From the NCBI GenBank assembly GCA_023101885.1, contig JALPQD010000247.1:3318230-3382229 (forward strand): a stretch of 64,000 bases of DNA, given 5' to 3'. Below the pieces are notes generated by a model that saw only the letters and a list, made by a program, of their open reading frames with translations, had not been told where the DNA came from and did no database searches. This stretch comes from Typhlomys cinereus. Taxonomy: Eukaryota > Chordata > Mammalia > Rodentia > Platacanthomyidae. Below, piece after piece: positions 36,407 to 48,348 of this stretch. The number at the start of each line of letters is the position of its first letter. Positions within the stretch are counted from its first letter, which is position 1. The translations under genes were made by a program, and so were the position numbers.

Positions 36407-36830
36407 TGTCATAGTTAGGCACAGATGTCAACTTGACAGTTGAGGATTTGAGCCTTGGGCACATTTGTGGAGAACTGGTGGTTGAGTTAAACCCAGAACA
36501 AACCTACAGGAGATTGTCTAGTTGATGGGGAAGGCACAGCCCATGGTGGGTAGAACTAAGCCCAGGAATAAAATACGTAGAGCTAATTGAGAAAGTTGGC
36601 ATTCTTGTGTACACTTGGCCAGACTTGCTGGTCTAGCAAGTAAGGATTGCCCCTCTCTCAGCTGTTATATAGAGATGATATGGCTAGTTCCCTTGCCCTA
36701 GTTTTGGTGTGAGCTCTCCCACTGAGAACTGAGAACTGTAACTGGATGATCCTAAGAGAAAATAAACCCCTCGTTCCCTTAAGCCATTTTGATGGTGATT
36801 TATCAGCAATCATGCAGGCTAACTGCAACA
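36407..36830 (+). mobile_element. Solo LTR (ERVL-like) with 5-bp target duplication
   Basis: 424 bp, TGTCATAG to GCAACA, with an AATAAA signal at about 36760 and the same family signature as the LTRs at 59239 and 61040 (tgtcaacttgac near the start; gccatggtggg-like block). The target duplication atatg is at 36402-36406 and 36831-36835. Confidence 0.82.
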
Positions 36831-38689
36831 ATATGTATGTGTATATATGTATATATATTTTTAATATAGTAATTTTCAAATTCATTTCAGTATGAGTCTG
36901 TTTTCCTATACAGCATTTGGAAGCAACTAGCATTCCGCAGAATAAACTTTGACAATGAATCCTAAAATGAGATAAGCAGCAAGACTGTTAAAGAAGGTTA
37001 AATTCAAATCAAGTTAATATTCTTGGAGAAAGATACAATCTAGTAAATGGTGACAAAAGTAATAAAGTCATATGATGACTTTTTGAGAACATTATTTAAA
37101 AAAACAAAGATATGCTAGTAATAGAGTGAGATTAGGGAAAATATTGTATTTAGCTACTCCCTAATTTTCTAGGGATTGACAAGGCTTCATAATGCAAAGC
37201 AAGCACTCTACCCTTGAGCTGCAGTCAGTTCTACCCCTCCTAATTGTCTATCCTCCCTATCAGTGGTCAATAGAGTTGGCTGAACAGGCAAAATCAGTCC
37301 TGGAAAAAAGGACAGGACTCAAATAAGATAAAGGACACAATCTGTCCCCCAAGAAGCTAAATGCAGGATTCCAATATTGCCTGGAAAACAGCACATGATT
37401 CTTTAGTAACAAGAGATCCAAGTCCACACACACAGCCTGCAGCCCTGCCCAATGCCTAAGACAGCTGTGCACAGAGCTTCCAGGAAATCTGAACCACAGA
37501 TGTAAGATAAATTAAATTGAACTTGACTTTTTAGTGCCAAAGACTGGGCCAAGCAGAAAGAAGGAACAAGAAAATAAAGTGCAGAATCAAAAGCAATTCA
37601 GTCCCCCGCTCAACACACGTTTCTTCAATCACAGGCCACGCTTTCTGTCTAGAAGGCCGCCCACTATGCTTTGTGTCTTTAACTCTTTAATTTGTGCTTC
37701 AAAATTCAGCCCAGGCAGCACTCCCACCACTAAATCCATCTGGCTTCTTGCATCTGCTGCACACCTTAAGAAATAAATTAGTATGCACACCTACTGTCTG
37801 ATACAGGCGCCTGGTCCATTCCTCCTCATGACTCTGTGGGTTATTTTTCATTGACCTGTTTACATTTCTGACTTTATTCCTCCTATCACCCATCCCAGGG
37901 CCTGGTCAGTGCCTCTGGGCATCTCTGGTGAATGAATCAAAGCTACTATGAAGTGGCAGGTTCCAGAGAAGACAGTTACTCAGTCGTCCTTGCCTCAAAG
38001 AGTCCTTGCAGGGAAAAGCCAATACACTTCAGGACAGGATGAACAGCACAGCAAGCCGCAGTGGATGTGAAGGACAGCTCTGCGCTGTGATAAGGAGCAA
38101 CTGTGTGCACTGGCTGCATGCAAAAAACTTGCTCAGCATCCAGAAGCCATCATGCAACGCGCATGTCAAACATGCACACTGGCCTGACAAACGAGTCACA
38201 TACCCTCACCATTCGTTCAGGCAGGATGAGAGCATTCATTTCACTTCTGTCGTTACAGGGCTAAAGCCCACTCAGGAGTGTGGCATTCTCCCACTCACTT
38301 GCCAAGCCAAGCCCAGCCCACGGAAGGTGGAGGGAGAACAAAAATATGACACCCACAATCTTTAACCTGCAATAGTGTGGAAGTGCTGCTACTACTCGAC
38401 CATTGATTGTCAAGCATCTGATTTGGTTAGAAATCAAGCTTATCGACAGACCTGCTGTGTCCACAAAGGAATTCTTCCCTGTGCTTAGTCACTAGATGAT
38501 AAATATTAAAAAAGAAAAAGGAGAGATTTCTCTCAGAAGTGAAATGAAAAGGGAAGCTAAAGGACTGGAAGTGGGTAGGGAGGAGTGGGAATTCAGGAGG
38601 CGGTGGTGCCCTGCCTTCTGTCCTCAGTCCCTGAGGAAGCTCGCCTTCAACTTCCTTCTGAAAGGGCACTGGGAAAATAGGAAAAGTAC

Positions 38690-38809
38690 CTCCGCAGTTC
38701 GTTCATGACCTTGAAGGCCTTCCCCATGTGGGCCGGGTTGACGGTGACTGTCTTCTGAGTCTTCTCCTCTTCCTCAGCTGGGACTGCCGGCTGCGAGCTC
38801 GGCTTGATG
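38690..38809 (-). CDS. KLHL3: KLHL3 exon 2: N-terminal tail and BTB lead-in helix
   Basis: This 120-nt exon completes Ser5 (AG from exon 1, C here) and encodes residues 6-44 plus AG of Ser45. The first half, IKPSSQPAVPAEEEEKTQKT, is acidic and probably disordered. It is clearly diverged from the human counterpart while keeping the same length. The second half, TVNPAHMGKAFKVMNELR, is strongly conserved and leads into the BTB domain. The acceptor follows a long pyrimidine tract ending tgtttgcag; the donor is CTGCGGAG followed by gtactt. Met33 in this exon is where the shorter human isoform (about 555 residues) begins, so an alternative upstream first exon could give an N-terminally shortened product. 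That is inference from the human gene; I did not find such an exon. Confidence 0.95.
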
Positions 38810-39546
38810 CTGCAAACAAGCAGGAAGAGGGAGAGGAAAGAGATCACATATTGGTAAGCCTGGCTGTCCAAATGTCTCAAGTGCATGCATTTGACCCACT
38901 TGCAAGGGGCATCTCTGCTAGCCTGTTCTCCCCAGCAAAGACCCAAGAAGATGGAAATGCCCTGTGGGGGGCATCTGCAAGGTTTTCCCATACTGAGTGC
39001 ATTTCTCCAGAGGAAGCTAGGTTAGAACTCTGTGGGAGGCTCCTATCTCCACACTTCCCTCCATTCTCCCAAAAGTAGACAAACTAACACTCACTATGCA
39101 GAAATGTTTGTTCGCTTAGCATTTAATAGGAGTGAACATGTGTCAAGTACGCTATGTAAACAAAAGAGAAACGCAACTGTAAACAAGGTCAGCCCCTGAC
39201 CTCGGAAGCTGAGAGTTCAGTGGAGGAAAACCAAGTCAACATTGAAGCAATGTGTCTTAAGTGCTATGACTGCACAGGAGCTACAGAGTTTGGACCAGCA
39301 TCCCCATGATGCCAGAGGAAGAGAAAGTTCCCAGAGGCAAGACCTGAAAGAACAGAGGCAGCCAAGTAAAGAGCAAACACGGTATTCCTGGCAAGGACAC
39401 ACTGTGCACATAGACCTAAACGGAAAAAAAGAGCAAATGTGTTCAAAGTGCTAGAAGTTCAATAAAACCAGAAGACGCGGGAGACTACAGGCTAGGAGAT
39501 GGGGGACTTTGCAGACCCACCTAGGCCAATGGCAAGGCATTAAAGC

Positions 39547-40240
39547 TGTGATAGTTAATCCTGGGTGTCATTTTGACACACTTGGCATTAACTAGGATCA
39601 GCTGAGACCACCTGAAGAGATTATCTGATCAATACATTTACAATACAAAGACCGGCCCTACGTCGGATTGGAACCTCCCTAGATCTCATTGGAACCTCCT
39701 AGTAGTGCACCAGTAAAAGAAACCATAGAACAGGAGACTAAGAAGAAGAGAGACTCTCCAGGAATCCTCAGCCTTCAGCCTTCACTCACTAGCCTATTGG
39801 ATGTCTGCAGTGACTTAACCTCCAGCTTCAACCACCAGCCATGTCACCCCGCCACGAAAGTCTGCTTTTTCCCTCTGGAACTGTAAATTGAATAAATCTC
39901 TCTTTCTCCCTTAAGTTGTTTGACTTGGAATGCTCTCTCACATCAATAGTTAAGAGTAACTGTTACAAAAGAAGTGGGACAAAACACAGCTGAACAAATT
40001 TGGACTTTAGAAAGATCCTATTTGGCTGGGATAGGTGAACAGGGATACAGGAGCAAAAGCTTTGGGGAAACCATCATTCCACAGGACTGTGAGGTGTATC
40101 TGAGAGATCAGGCTATCTGTGCGCGGCGTGAGCAGATGGAACTGACTCAACACTCTGGACTGAAGTCAAGAGACAAACTTGAAAACATGTCACAACTTCA
40201 TGGGACTAGAAGAAGGAGTCGTTTAAAAGACTGAACAAGA
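39547..40240 (+). mobile_element. LTR plus adjoining internal sequence (MaLR-like)
   Basis: The LTR is 39547-39966 (TGTGATAG to CTGTTACA), with an AATAAA at about 39891 and a gacacacttgg-type region near its start. The next bases (aaaagaagtgggac) resemble the start of an ERVL/MaLR internal region, and non-coding internal-type sequence continues to about 40240, where similarity fades. The 3' LTR is missing, so this is a truncated copy. Confidence 0.6.
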
Positions 40241-40589
40241 AAATGTTATTCTACTAAACAAATGAAGCCATTCGGTTCCAAGGTCAAATCTCAGACTTGC
40301 ATGTACCTCTGTTTAGATCAGGCTCTACTTTGTAAGAAAACTGAGCTTTCTTACAAAAAGAAATCCCCTTGGGTTCATTGGGGACTGTCCGCTTACTGCA
40401 ACTGTAAGACTTGAAGGTCGTCTCCTTTGAGTTCTCCAGATCAAAGGGGCTTCTATCTGTCACTGCCTCAGTTCTCAGTGACTGACTCCTGCAGCCCAGG
40501 AGATTCAGAGGCCAAGTACTGATCAACGGCTTACAGAAAGGAAGTATCAGAAGTTGGCTGGACATGCCTGCCCCTCCAGGAACCCAATA

Positions 40590-40676
40590 AGTCCATTGAA
40601 AAATTCAGACGTGAGCAAAGAAGTGACTGTGGACTGCTTGACCCCAAACAGGGCATCTAACCATTCCCACACCACA

Positions 40677-40731
<55 letters not shown>

Positions 40732-41190
40732 CTCAGGGAACAAGCATAAGAAGGGTGATAAAATTGTAGCCTGAAAGGGGCCAAGGGTGCAGCCAGACAA
40801 TGTCTCTGGACATGACAGGGCTGTTGCATCCAAGAACTCACTGAAGCTATATATATTTCAACAAGACCTGCACAGGAAATGTCCTATCAGCATTTCACCA
40901 TGGAAGAGGCTCCATGCCTCTTGATGAGAGGGAGGGAAGATGGCTTCCTCATGGTCCACCCACTGATACATGATTCATGCTCCACAGGTACTCATACACG
41001 CCATCAAAGACAACCCAGATGAAACTCAGTGGGCCACACATGTCAAAAGACAAGAAAATAGGAAAGAGACAGGGAAGAAGAAGGGCAGTAATGGGAAGAC
41101 GAGAGGGGTGGGATTAGTGATTACAGTGCAAAAATATCATAAGTTCACTGTACAGATGCATGAAACTCTAATAGAATAAAAAACTTTAAA
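40590..41190 (+). mobile_element. L1 3' UTR-like segment, interrupted by CA repeat
   Basis: Homologous to 56632-57200, sharing agtgactgtggactgcttga, catttcaccatggaagagg, cccagatgaaactcagtggg and ccacac, and ending in AATAAAAAACTTTAAAA. It is probably another L1 3' UTR subfamily. A (CA)n tract sits at 40671-40729. The later L1 inserted directly after its tail. Confidence 0.55.
40671..40729 (+). repeat. (CA)n microsatellite
   Basis: A CA run with two CCA interruptions at its left end, inside an L1 3' UTR-like segment. Confidence 0.95.
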
Positions 41191-41202
41191 ATATCAGATG
41201 TG

Positions 41203-42381
41203 GGTATTACAGAGATTACTCTTTGAGTGTGTCACTAAGTGGGTTTGGTACTAGGATCCACCTATTAGAGAGTACATATGGTGCTTAATTTTCTGTATCT
41301 GGGATACTTCACTCAATATAATTTTTCCTAATTCCATCCATTTCCCGGCAAATTTCATTAATTCATCTTTTTTGATGGCTGAGTAGTATTCCATTGTATA
41401 AATGTACCACATTTTCCTTATCCACTCGTCAACTGTTGGGCATTTGGGTTGATTTCATGACTTTGCTATTGTAAACAGTGCTGCTATGAACATGGTTGTG
41501 CTTGTGCTATCGAGGTGAATTTTTGCTGTAAGGGGGATTATTCCCAAAAGTGGAATAGCAGGGTCATATGGCATTTCAATCTTTAACTTTTATAAGAATC
41601 ACTAGACAGCTTGCCACAGTGATTGTATAAGCCTGCATTCCCACCAGCAATGTAGGAGAGTTCCCTTCTTGCCACATCCTTTCCAGCATTTGGTGTTGTT
41701 TGTATTGTGGATTTTTGCCATCCTGACTGGGGTGAGAAAAAAAAAAACAACAGAATTCAGAACATCAGGACTCTATATTAATCACCAGGAACCAGGCCAG
41801 CCTAATCTCTCCCCATCTCAAAGCTCAGAGAAATTTGTGGAAGAGGGGGGCGGTAAGATTGTAAGAGCCTAAAGATGGGGAAGAGCAATGATATGCAAGA
41901 TACTCCACACAAGTTAGGGCCGAAGTAATCATAATAGGACTGCATGACCTGCGCAATGACCAACATATCATTGACCCCCCCAAAGTCTAGCATGGATCAC
42001 AGGCACTAGGATCCTTAGAGGCAAGGAATTAACAGTTACATTTGTGTTCCTATACTAAAGGGGAACACAAGAAAGAGCTCTAGGCAATGCTACTGAGTCC
42101 TTACACCTCATCAGAAGAGGAGGACCCAGAGGAAAGTTTGACATGCACACTAAAGGATGCTCCAGAAATAGGGGAAGGGGGGGAGAGGGCATTGGAAGAA
42201 AGGGAGGGAGGGGGGAAAGGAAGGAGAAAAGGGGAGAGGGAAAAAGGGGATCCAGGGACGAGTGGAGGGAGGGAGGGGAATGGGGCACCTATCAAGTTTA
42301 TATGAGTAGAAAAAATAAATAAAATAAAATAAAACGTGACAGTTACAGTCCTGAAAGTTATAGTGCACGTTAAAAAAAAAA
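41203..42381 (+). mobile_element. L1 insertion with 5' inversion and 3' transduction
   Basis: The left part (about 41203-41738) is antisense L1 sequence from the ORF2 end/3' UTR; its reverse complement carries the familiar L1 block around the sequence read here as gctgagtagtattccattgt. From about 41740 the sense 3' UTR begins, homologous to 6970-7526, and runs to an AAATAAAAT-type tail at 42311-42334. A further 37 bases (42335-42371) and a second poly(A) follow. Direct repeats atcagatgtg at 41193-41202 and 42382-42391 bracket the whole unit. This fits twin priming plus read-through past the first polyadenylation signal. Confidence 0.82.
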
Positions 42382-43069
42382 ATCAGATGTGAGGCATCCG
42401 AGACTCATTAAAAAACAAGAATGATGCAGCTGACCTTCCTTCCTGGACTGGACTATCTGCTTCTTCCCTGTGCAGACCTTGCAATGGTCATCCCCACCTC
42501 CACCACGCCCATTCTCTCCCCCTGCCGTGTGAAAAGACACCCTCCACCATTTCCCATTCTCTTCCTCCCCCACTCCCTCCTCCATTCGCAGCTTCTCCCC
42601 TCCCTCACCATTCTCCATTCCCTCTCCATTTCCTCATCCCCCTTCCTCCCCCATCCCTCCTTCCGCCCCGCCCCTCCCACTGCCTCCAGCACACCGCTGC
42701 ACTGCTCTCCAAGGGCGCGGGGATCGTGGGTTTCGCATCCTCACTTGTCCACAGGTCTCTCCAGGGGCCATGAGGGACATGTGCTAGGGTTCAGGTGGAG
42801 CCCTCTGCTTCCGTTCGTTCTGGACATCATTATTTGTGTAAGAGTTCCTTTCAAAGAACTCTGTGACAAGGACAACAACAACAAATCCTCAGCTCCAGGA
42901 TCTTGTCATGGAGGTCAAGTCTCCATACCGCTGATGACTTTTCCTTGAATTGCCAGCCTCGCCCACTCAAATATTTCCTGAGAGTCTGTTGTATACCACG
43001 CAGATGAACTGTCCAGCACAGACAGAATTTCCCTTCCTTTCCCTGTTTCATAATCTAAATGCCTGATCT

Positions 43070-43198
43070 CACCTCACGGCCCAGTCCCTGTGACATGCCT
43101 TCCTCCAGCTCTTTCTCCTAAAGGTGCCATGACTTTCCCAAACATTAACATCAGATAAGGATTCAAACATATGAGAGGGGGGCAAGTCACATTCACAC
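43070..43198 (-). mobile_element. LTR fragment related to 35684-36037
   Basis: Shares the order cccagtccctgtgac, tgccttcctccagc, tgccatgac and the end cattcacaccatggc with the right half of the solo LTR at 35684-36037. Truncated. Confidence 0.5.
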
Positions 43199-43202
43199 CA
43201 TG

Positions 43203-43370
43203 GCATGGCACAGACCTGACAGCCTGTGTTCAATTCTCAGAGCCCAGAATGGAAGAGAAAACCAACTAGCAAAAGTTGTCCACCAACCTTCAGGCACACA
43301 CTGTAGCACAAGCATGAGACTTGCATCACACACATTAACAATAAGAAAAACAAAAATAAAAAATAGATCC
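43203..43370 (+). mobile_element. SINE fragment
   Basis: Contains gtgttcaattctcagagccc and a B1-like tail region with cacacattaacaataagaaa. Diverged. Confidence 0.45.
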
Positions 43371-43549
43371 AACCTCAAAGGCTTAAATAGTAAAATACAT
43401 AGAAAATTATGGGCTCTGAATATGTATTGTGTTTTTAATTTAATTAATGATACATAATTTAATTTTTAATAGCAGCAATGGACTGACTCACAAAACTCCT
43501 GAAAGTTCAACAAGCGGCTTCTGCAAGTTTGATTTCATGAGAACCACGA

Positions 43550-44829
43550 TGGTGTCTGTGACAGATGGTCTCAACAGTCAACTTGACACAATGGACATCA
43601 TCTGGAAAAAGTGTCCTGAGGGCAAAAACGCTCTCCCTTGGATGTTGTACTTTGCGAAGACTCAGATTCATTAAAGGGGAAAAGCCTAAGTGAACAGGTT
43701 CCTATTCCTTGAAAGTGACTACTTAGGAAAGTGTTTCTCCAGCGTCAGCACATCGAAGCTGAATTTGGTCCAAAAAAGCTATGCTGCATCTTTAACTGAC
43801 GGCACAATTTGGCAACATCATCCAGGTGGTATTGGCTTTGAAAGCATGGAAGATGCAAGATTGAGAAGGTCAATGAAAGCAGCAGAGGTTAGGCAATGTG
43901 TCACAAGGTCAGAGTCCCAGCAGAAGGTCCTGAGAAGCCTATGTACATGTCAATGCTGGAAGCGTGAAGCCTGAGCTGCTGTGAAGACCCCAGGGTATTA
44001 AAGACACCAGGACCATGGGACATGCATCAAGGAAAGCTACAGGCTAGAGTGGAGCAACCAGTAGTATGTTCACGTCAGACAGCAGAGCTGGAAGAGCAGG
44101 ATTACCAACGTTTTAGAAACTCACTTGATTATATTACAAGTCCAAGATGATGGACATGGTGTTAGAGGATTTGGTATTTGCCTTGCTGGATTTTGGTTTA
44201 TTCTGAATATGATTATTCCTCATTGTGTCCTGATTCTTCTGAAATAGTAAGGTTTATTCTGTGAGATTACATGTTGGAAGTAACTTGGTTTTGGTTTTAC
44301 AGGAGCTCACAGTTAAGAGACTTTGGACTTACAAAATGTTGGAACCATTGATGATTATTATTAGGACTGTTGGACTGAATGGATTTTACATTATTACATA
44401 GTCATGAGCCTATTCAGACAAGTGGTGGAGAGTTGTGCATTAAAATTATGTATTTGTGTGTCTAGTTGACAAGGGGTGAGTTGTGATGATCTGTCCCAAT
44501 TGCCAACTTGACAGAATCTAGAAGCATCTGGAGGAAGTGTCTCTGGGTACACCTGTAGGAGATTATGTCAACCAGGTTAACTGAGACAGGAAGACTGTGC
44601 ACCGTGGGTGACACCATTGCCTGGGCAGGTGTCCCGGCCTATATGGGAAATCGAGCCCAGTCATGCATCAATCGACTGCTGTCTGCTGCTAACTGTGGAT
44701 GTAATGGGAGCAATTCTCTCAAGTTTCTGCTGCTGTGACTTCTCTGCCATGATGAAGTATGGAGCTAGAGAAACCCCTTTTTCCTGTTGTTTATACTTTA
44801 TTGCAACTACTAGAAGAGAAACCAAAACA
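43550..44829 (+). mobile_element. MaLR/ERVL-like element, internal region and 3' LTR
   Basis: The 3' LTR (about 44482-44829) is preceded by the polypurine run gacaaggggtgagt, the same motif found beside the 3' LTR at 59681. Non-coding internal sequence extends left (with ggactgttggactgaatgga at about 44367). A cryptic remnant of a 5' LTR start may lie at 43553-43620 (cagtcaacttgacacaatgg). Short open frames at 43447-43974 are broken and are not genes. Confidence 0.6.
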
Positions 44830-45224
44830 ATGCCTTAGTCCCTTCAGTCTTCTTACCGACTGTATGATAGGTATTCAATAATGACCTTCAAGTGACTTAA
44901 TGGAAGGATAAGTGAATGAAGTATGAATCATGACCGCTACAGCTTTCCTTGCGTCCCCTCCCTAAAGCATGGCTTCATCTCCTTCAACTTCCCTCTTTGC
45001 CCTATCATAGAGAAGGGCATAATGAGAAAAAGGCCAGCACCTAGAAAAGAGGGAGAGGAGGTACTCACAGAAGAGGTTCTGGTTATTAAATATGTTACTT
45101 CCTCTGCTGAGAAAAAGCCAGGCACTGAGTAGAAAGGAACACTACACTAACAAAAGCAGGTGATCAGAGACTGACTGCAGGTGTTTGAGGAGCTAACAAA
45201 TGAGGAACTCTAGAAGATCGGGAA

Positions 45225-45548
45225 TGCAAAAGAAGGCTGGGAAGATGTGTCAGTAGACAAAGCACTTCCTTGGCAAGCACGCAGACCTGGGTTCAAATCC
45301 CCAGCACCACTGTGAAAGCTGGACGGAGTGGCGAGAGTGCAGAACCTCAATACCGAGGGTGAGGCAGAGACAGGTGGGTCCCAGGAGTTCACTGCACAGC
45401 CACGCCAGCCAAGACAGAGAACTCGTGAACCTCCAGGTTCAGTGGAAGACCTTGTCCTAAAGGAATAAAGCAGAGAATGATAGAAGAAAAGAAGACACTG
45501 ATATCTTGCTCTGGCCTTTGCATGAGAATGCATGGTAGGCATGCATAG

Positions 45549-45595
<47 letters not shown>

Positions 45596-45605
45596 CACAT
45601 GAAAA
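45225..45605 (+). mobile_element. Composite SINE with CA tail
   Basis: Head gaaggctgggaagatgtgtc, ggttcaaatccccagcacca, B1-like ctggacggagtggcgagagt and a (CA)n tail at 45551-45592. Confidence 0.7.
45551..45592 (+). repeat. (CA)n microsatellite
   Basis: A pure CA run in a SINE tail. Confidence 0.95.
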
Positions 45606-46489
45606 AAAACAGTGTGAAGAATGGGGAGAAGATAAAAGGGGCATCTAAGAAATGGTGCCAGTGCTTACGAATCATGGCCCCTCCACAATCTTCAACAGAT
45701 GCAGATGAAGTTCAGAAGCCATAGGCTAACTCTAGGCCGCAGCCAAGAAAAACAAGAACATTATTTTCGAATTAGAGATGAAAGAGAGTAAAGAGAGGCA
45801 AAGTCACCTAAAGAAGGCAAAACAATTCCAAACTAGAGTAAGACTTTATAAAAAACATTAAATTCCCTCAACAAGAAAAAAAAAAAAAAAAAACTAAGAC
45901 TCAGACTTGGGTGCCTTCCACCCCACATTACCTAGGAAACAGACACCGTCCTTTTCTACAGCCTCAGGTCAGCCTCCAGGGGCGGAACGTGAAGCCCAAG
46001 CACACTCAACGCCACCACTCAGACCCAAATACACTATAAGTATTTGAACTGATTTGGCCTCTCTTTGGAGACAGAGGAAACAGTAGCCAATCCCCAGGAT
46101 TATTTTTCTCTTTGATTTAATAAGTGGAGAAGCTGACCAAGCACCTTAGGTTCTCATGAGATCATCACCAAGACTTTGCTTTTCCAATCTGAGTTACTGA
46201 CAAGTTTGTATTTCTGAACCCATGAGGCTTTGGGCAAACCACAGACCTTGGGAAGTCTCCCAAGATGAAACTGAACTGAGATTTCCACTTCTGGATTAAT
46301 GAAGGAGCTAACATTCCACTGTTCCACAGAAGGACCCAAGCCTTGATGAACAGTCCTACCATTAAGAAATGCAATTTTCATATAAGCTAGACTCTTAATC
46401 AGATCACTTCAGTTAACAGTATCAGACTGGTGCTATGGAATTGCCCAAAGGGCACACAGAAGATATGCATCAGAAAGCTGCAATTCCCA

Positions 46490-46640
46490 GGTGACAATTA
46501 ATAACTGCTAACGTTTACTGGAAGTTAATGTTAGGTTAAAGCATCTTACCTCCATTGCCTCATATCATCTGCAGAACAACCCTATGCAGTAGGAACAACT
46601 CTTTCCTGAGGCACTGAAATAAAATTTTCTCACATAACTG
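46490..46640 (-). mobile_element. MIR fragment, antisense
   Basis: Blocks aactgctaacgtttactgga, gcagaacaaccctatgcagt and gaggcactgaaataaaat match a reversed MIR. Confidence 0.65.
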
Positions 46641-46699
46641 GAAAATGAAAAAATGGTACATGAACAAAAAGCTTACTGTGGCTCTAGGACCTATTATCT

Positions 46700-47010
46700 T
46701 CTCCTTTGTGTGTGTGTGTGTGTGTGTTACATTTGGGCAGGTGTGCATGTGTATGTGGGCACATATACAAGAGGGCAGTTGAGTATGTGCTTGTGAAGGT
46801 CCAAAAGTCACACTGGGAATCCTTCTAGATTGCTCTACCTCCTTATTGCTTTGCTCTGGGGTTTTCTAGACTCTATCCTCCAGGGCTAGAATTACAGAGC
46901 ACTGAAATATCTGCCCAGCCTTACTACATGGATTGGAATATCCAAATTAGGTTCTTTTCCATGTGTAACAAACAGATTTAACCACTGAGCCATCTCCCCA
47001 ACCTGGGACT
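46700..47010 (-). mobile_element. tRNA-derived SINE, antisense
   Basis: TG tail (46708-46728), aatccttctagattgctcta, ttattgctttgctctggggt, and the reverse head tgagccatctccccaacc. Confidence 0.75.
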
Positions 47011-47466
47011 TATTTTCTTAATAGCCATGTTCAAAGACTTTAGCCTATAGGCCAAAAGGAACACAACTCAAGTGTTCTTCTGTAAGTAGCCAAAAAAACT
47101 AACACTGAGTCATCATCTAGGACCTGTGGCATAATCCTGCTTCGTGCTACTGATTATGGGAAACTGTATAGTACAAGGACTCAATCAGTACTAAGTGTTC
47201 TGAACTTGGAAGTTCTACGGTCAGGCCTTCACATAAACCCATCCTGATACATTAAAGCTCATCAGCAGCTGCAGTCATTCTGTACTGGCTCCTCCATGAA
47301 CAAGATTAAAAAACAGGTATTTTACTGGCTCACATCCCTAATGGACCAACTCACATTAATTACTTCCTTCAAAACAAAGCAAGAAATGGATTTTTTAAAA
47401 TATAAAACATGAGTAAAACACTTGAATTCATACACACATAGAATGAGACAAGACTAGAGGAAGACT

Positions 47467-47469
<3 letters not shown>

Positions 47470-47498
<29 letters not shown>
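47470..47498 (+). repeat. (CA)n microsatellite
   Basis: A pure CA run in otherwise unassigned intron sequence. Confidence 0.93.
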
Positions 47499-47500
<2 letters not shown>

Positions 47501-48249
47501 TGTTATATGGCATTCTGAAAACCAAGCTTGCGTTTGGTTTGAATGGGAGAGTTAAGTTCTCTGTGTGTACAGTTCTGACAGAGGTCACAGGATACATTCA
47601 CAAGTTAAAAAGGAAAGCTGCCCTAAGAATATGAAAGCCTCATAAATTGCAAAAAGTCACAATTTTTTAAATTTAAAATCACTAAACTTATATAATTAAA
47701 AAATCATATAATAAAGCATGTGCAAGCTATTTTTTACATAGTTTCATGTTGGACTGTCCAATTTAACCTACTTTGAGAGTTCAATCACAAACTGAGAAAG
47801 AAAAAAAAACATAGGTCAGTTTTACAGAGCAAATTTCATCAGATAAAGCACTCAATTTATAAACACACACACACACAAAATGTTATTCTTATCTGGATCT
47901 ACTTTAATAATTGAAAACTTAACCAAGGATATCCTAAAAAACAGAATCTGAGTGTGAAGAAATAAGGTTTCTTTTGCTAACTTTGTTTATACACTTCAAA
48001 ACCTTACTTCACCAAAAAAGTATTTCCATAAAGGAAAATTTGGTTTGAATTATCACCAATGAAATGCATGCACATCTACATCAGGCAGCAATTCTACTTA
48101 AAAATTTCTGCAAAAGTTTTTACTCATGATGGTAGAAAAGGGGAGAGGATTGAGTAACTGACCAGGAAGAACAGGGAAAAAATTGGACTGCCCAGCACTG
48201 GCAATGCCCTTCATTATACCTGCCAATGCAAAAATCAGCATTCAGGTAA

Positions 48250-48308
48250 CATCTGTGTGTGTGTGTACATGTGTGTGTGTGCGTGTGTGTGTGCGTGTGT
48301 GTGTGTGC

Positions 48309-48348
<40 letters not shown>

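Larger units (their letters stand above)
24059..38689 (-). other. KLHL3: KLHL3 intron 2
   Basis: About 14.6 kb. It contains LTRs (24235-24655, 25060-25450, 35684-36037, 36407-36830), L1 remnants (29900-30250, 32470-33975), many CA-tailed SINEs (27685-32160), B1-like units (25925-26160, 28380-28485), MIRs (26255, 34950) and the roughly 90-bp duplication pair at 25485 and 26438. The stretches 26530-27680, 33980-34940 and 36840-38680 look unique, with no supported exon. Confidence 0.8.

Noticed and set aside
42421..42948. 175-codon plus-strand open frame
   Set aside because: It arises from a polypyrimidine tract; the product is Pro/Leu/Ser-rich with no domain, no splice context and no homologue I recognise.
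43447..43974. Two adjacent open frames of 75 and 94 codons
   Set aside because: They lie in the non-coding internal region of an LTR element and match no retroviral protein or host gene I recognise.
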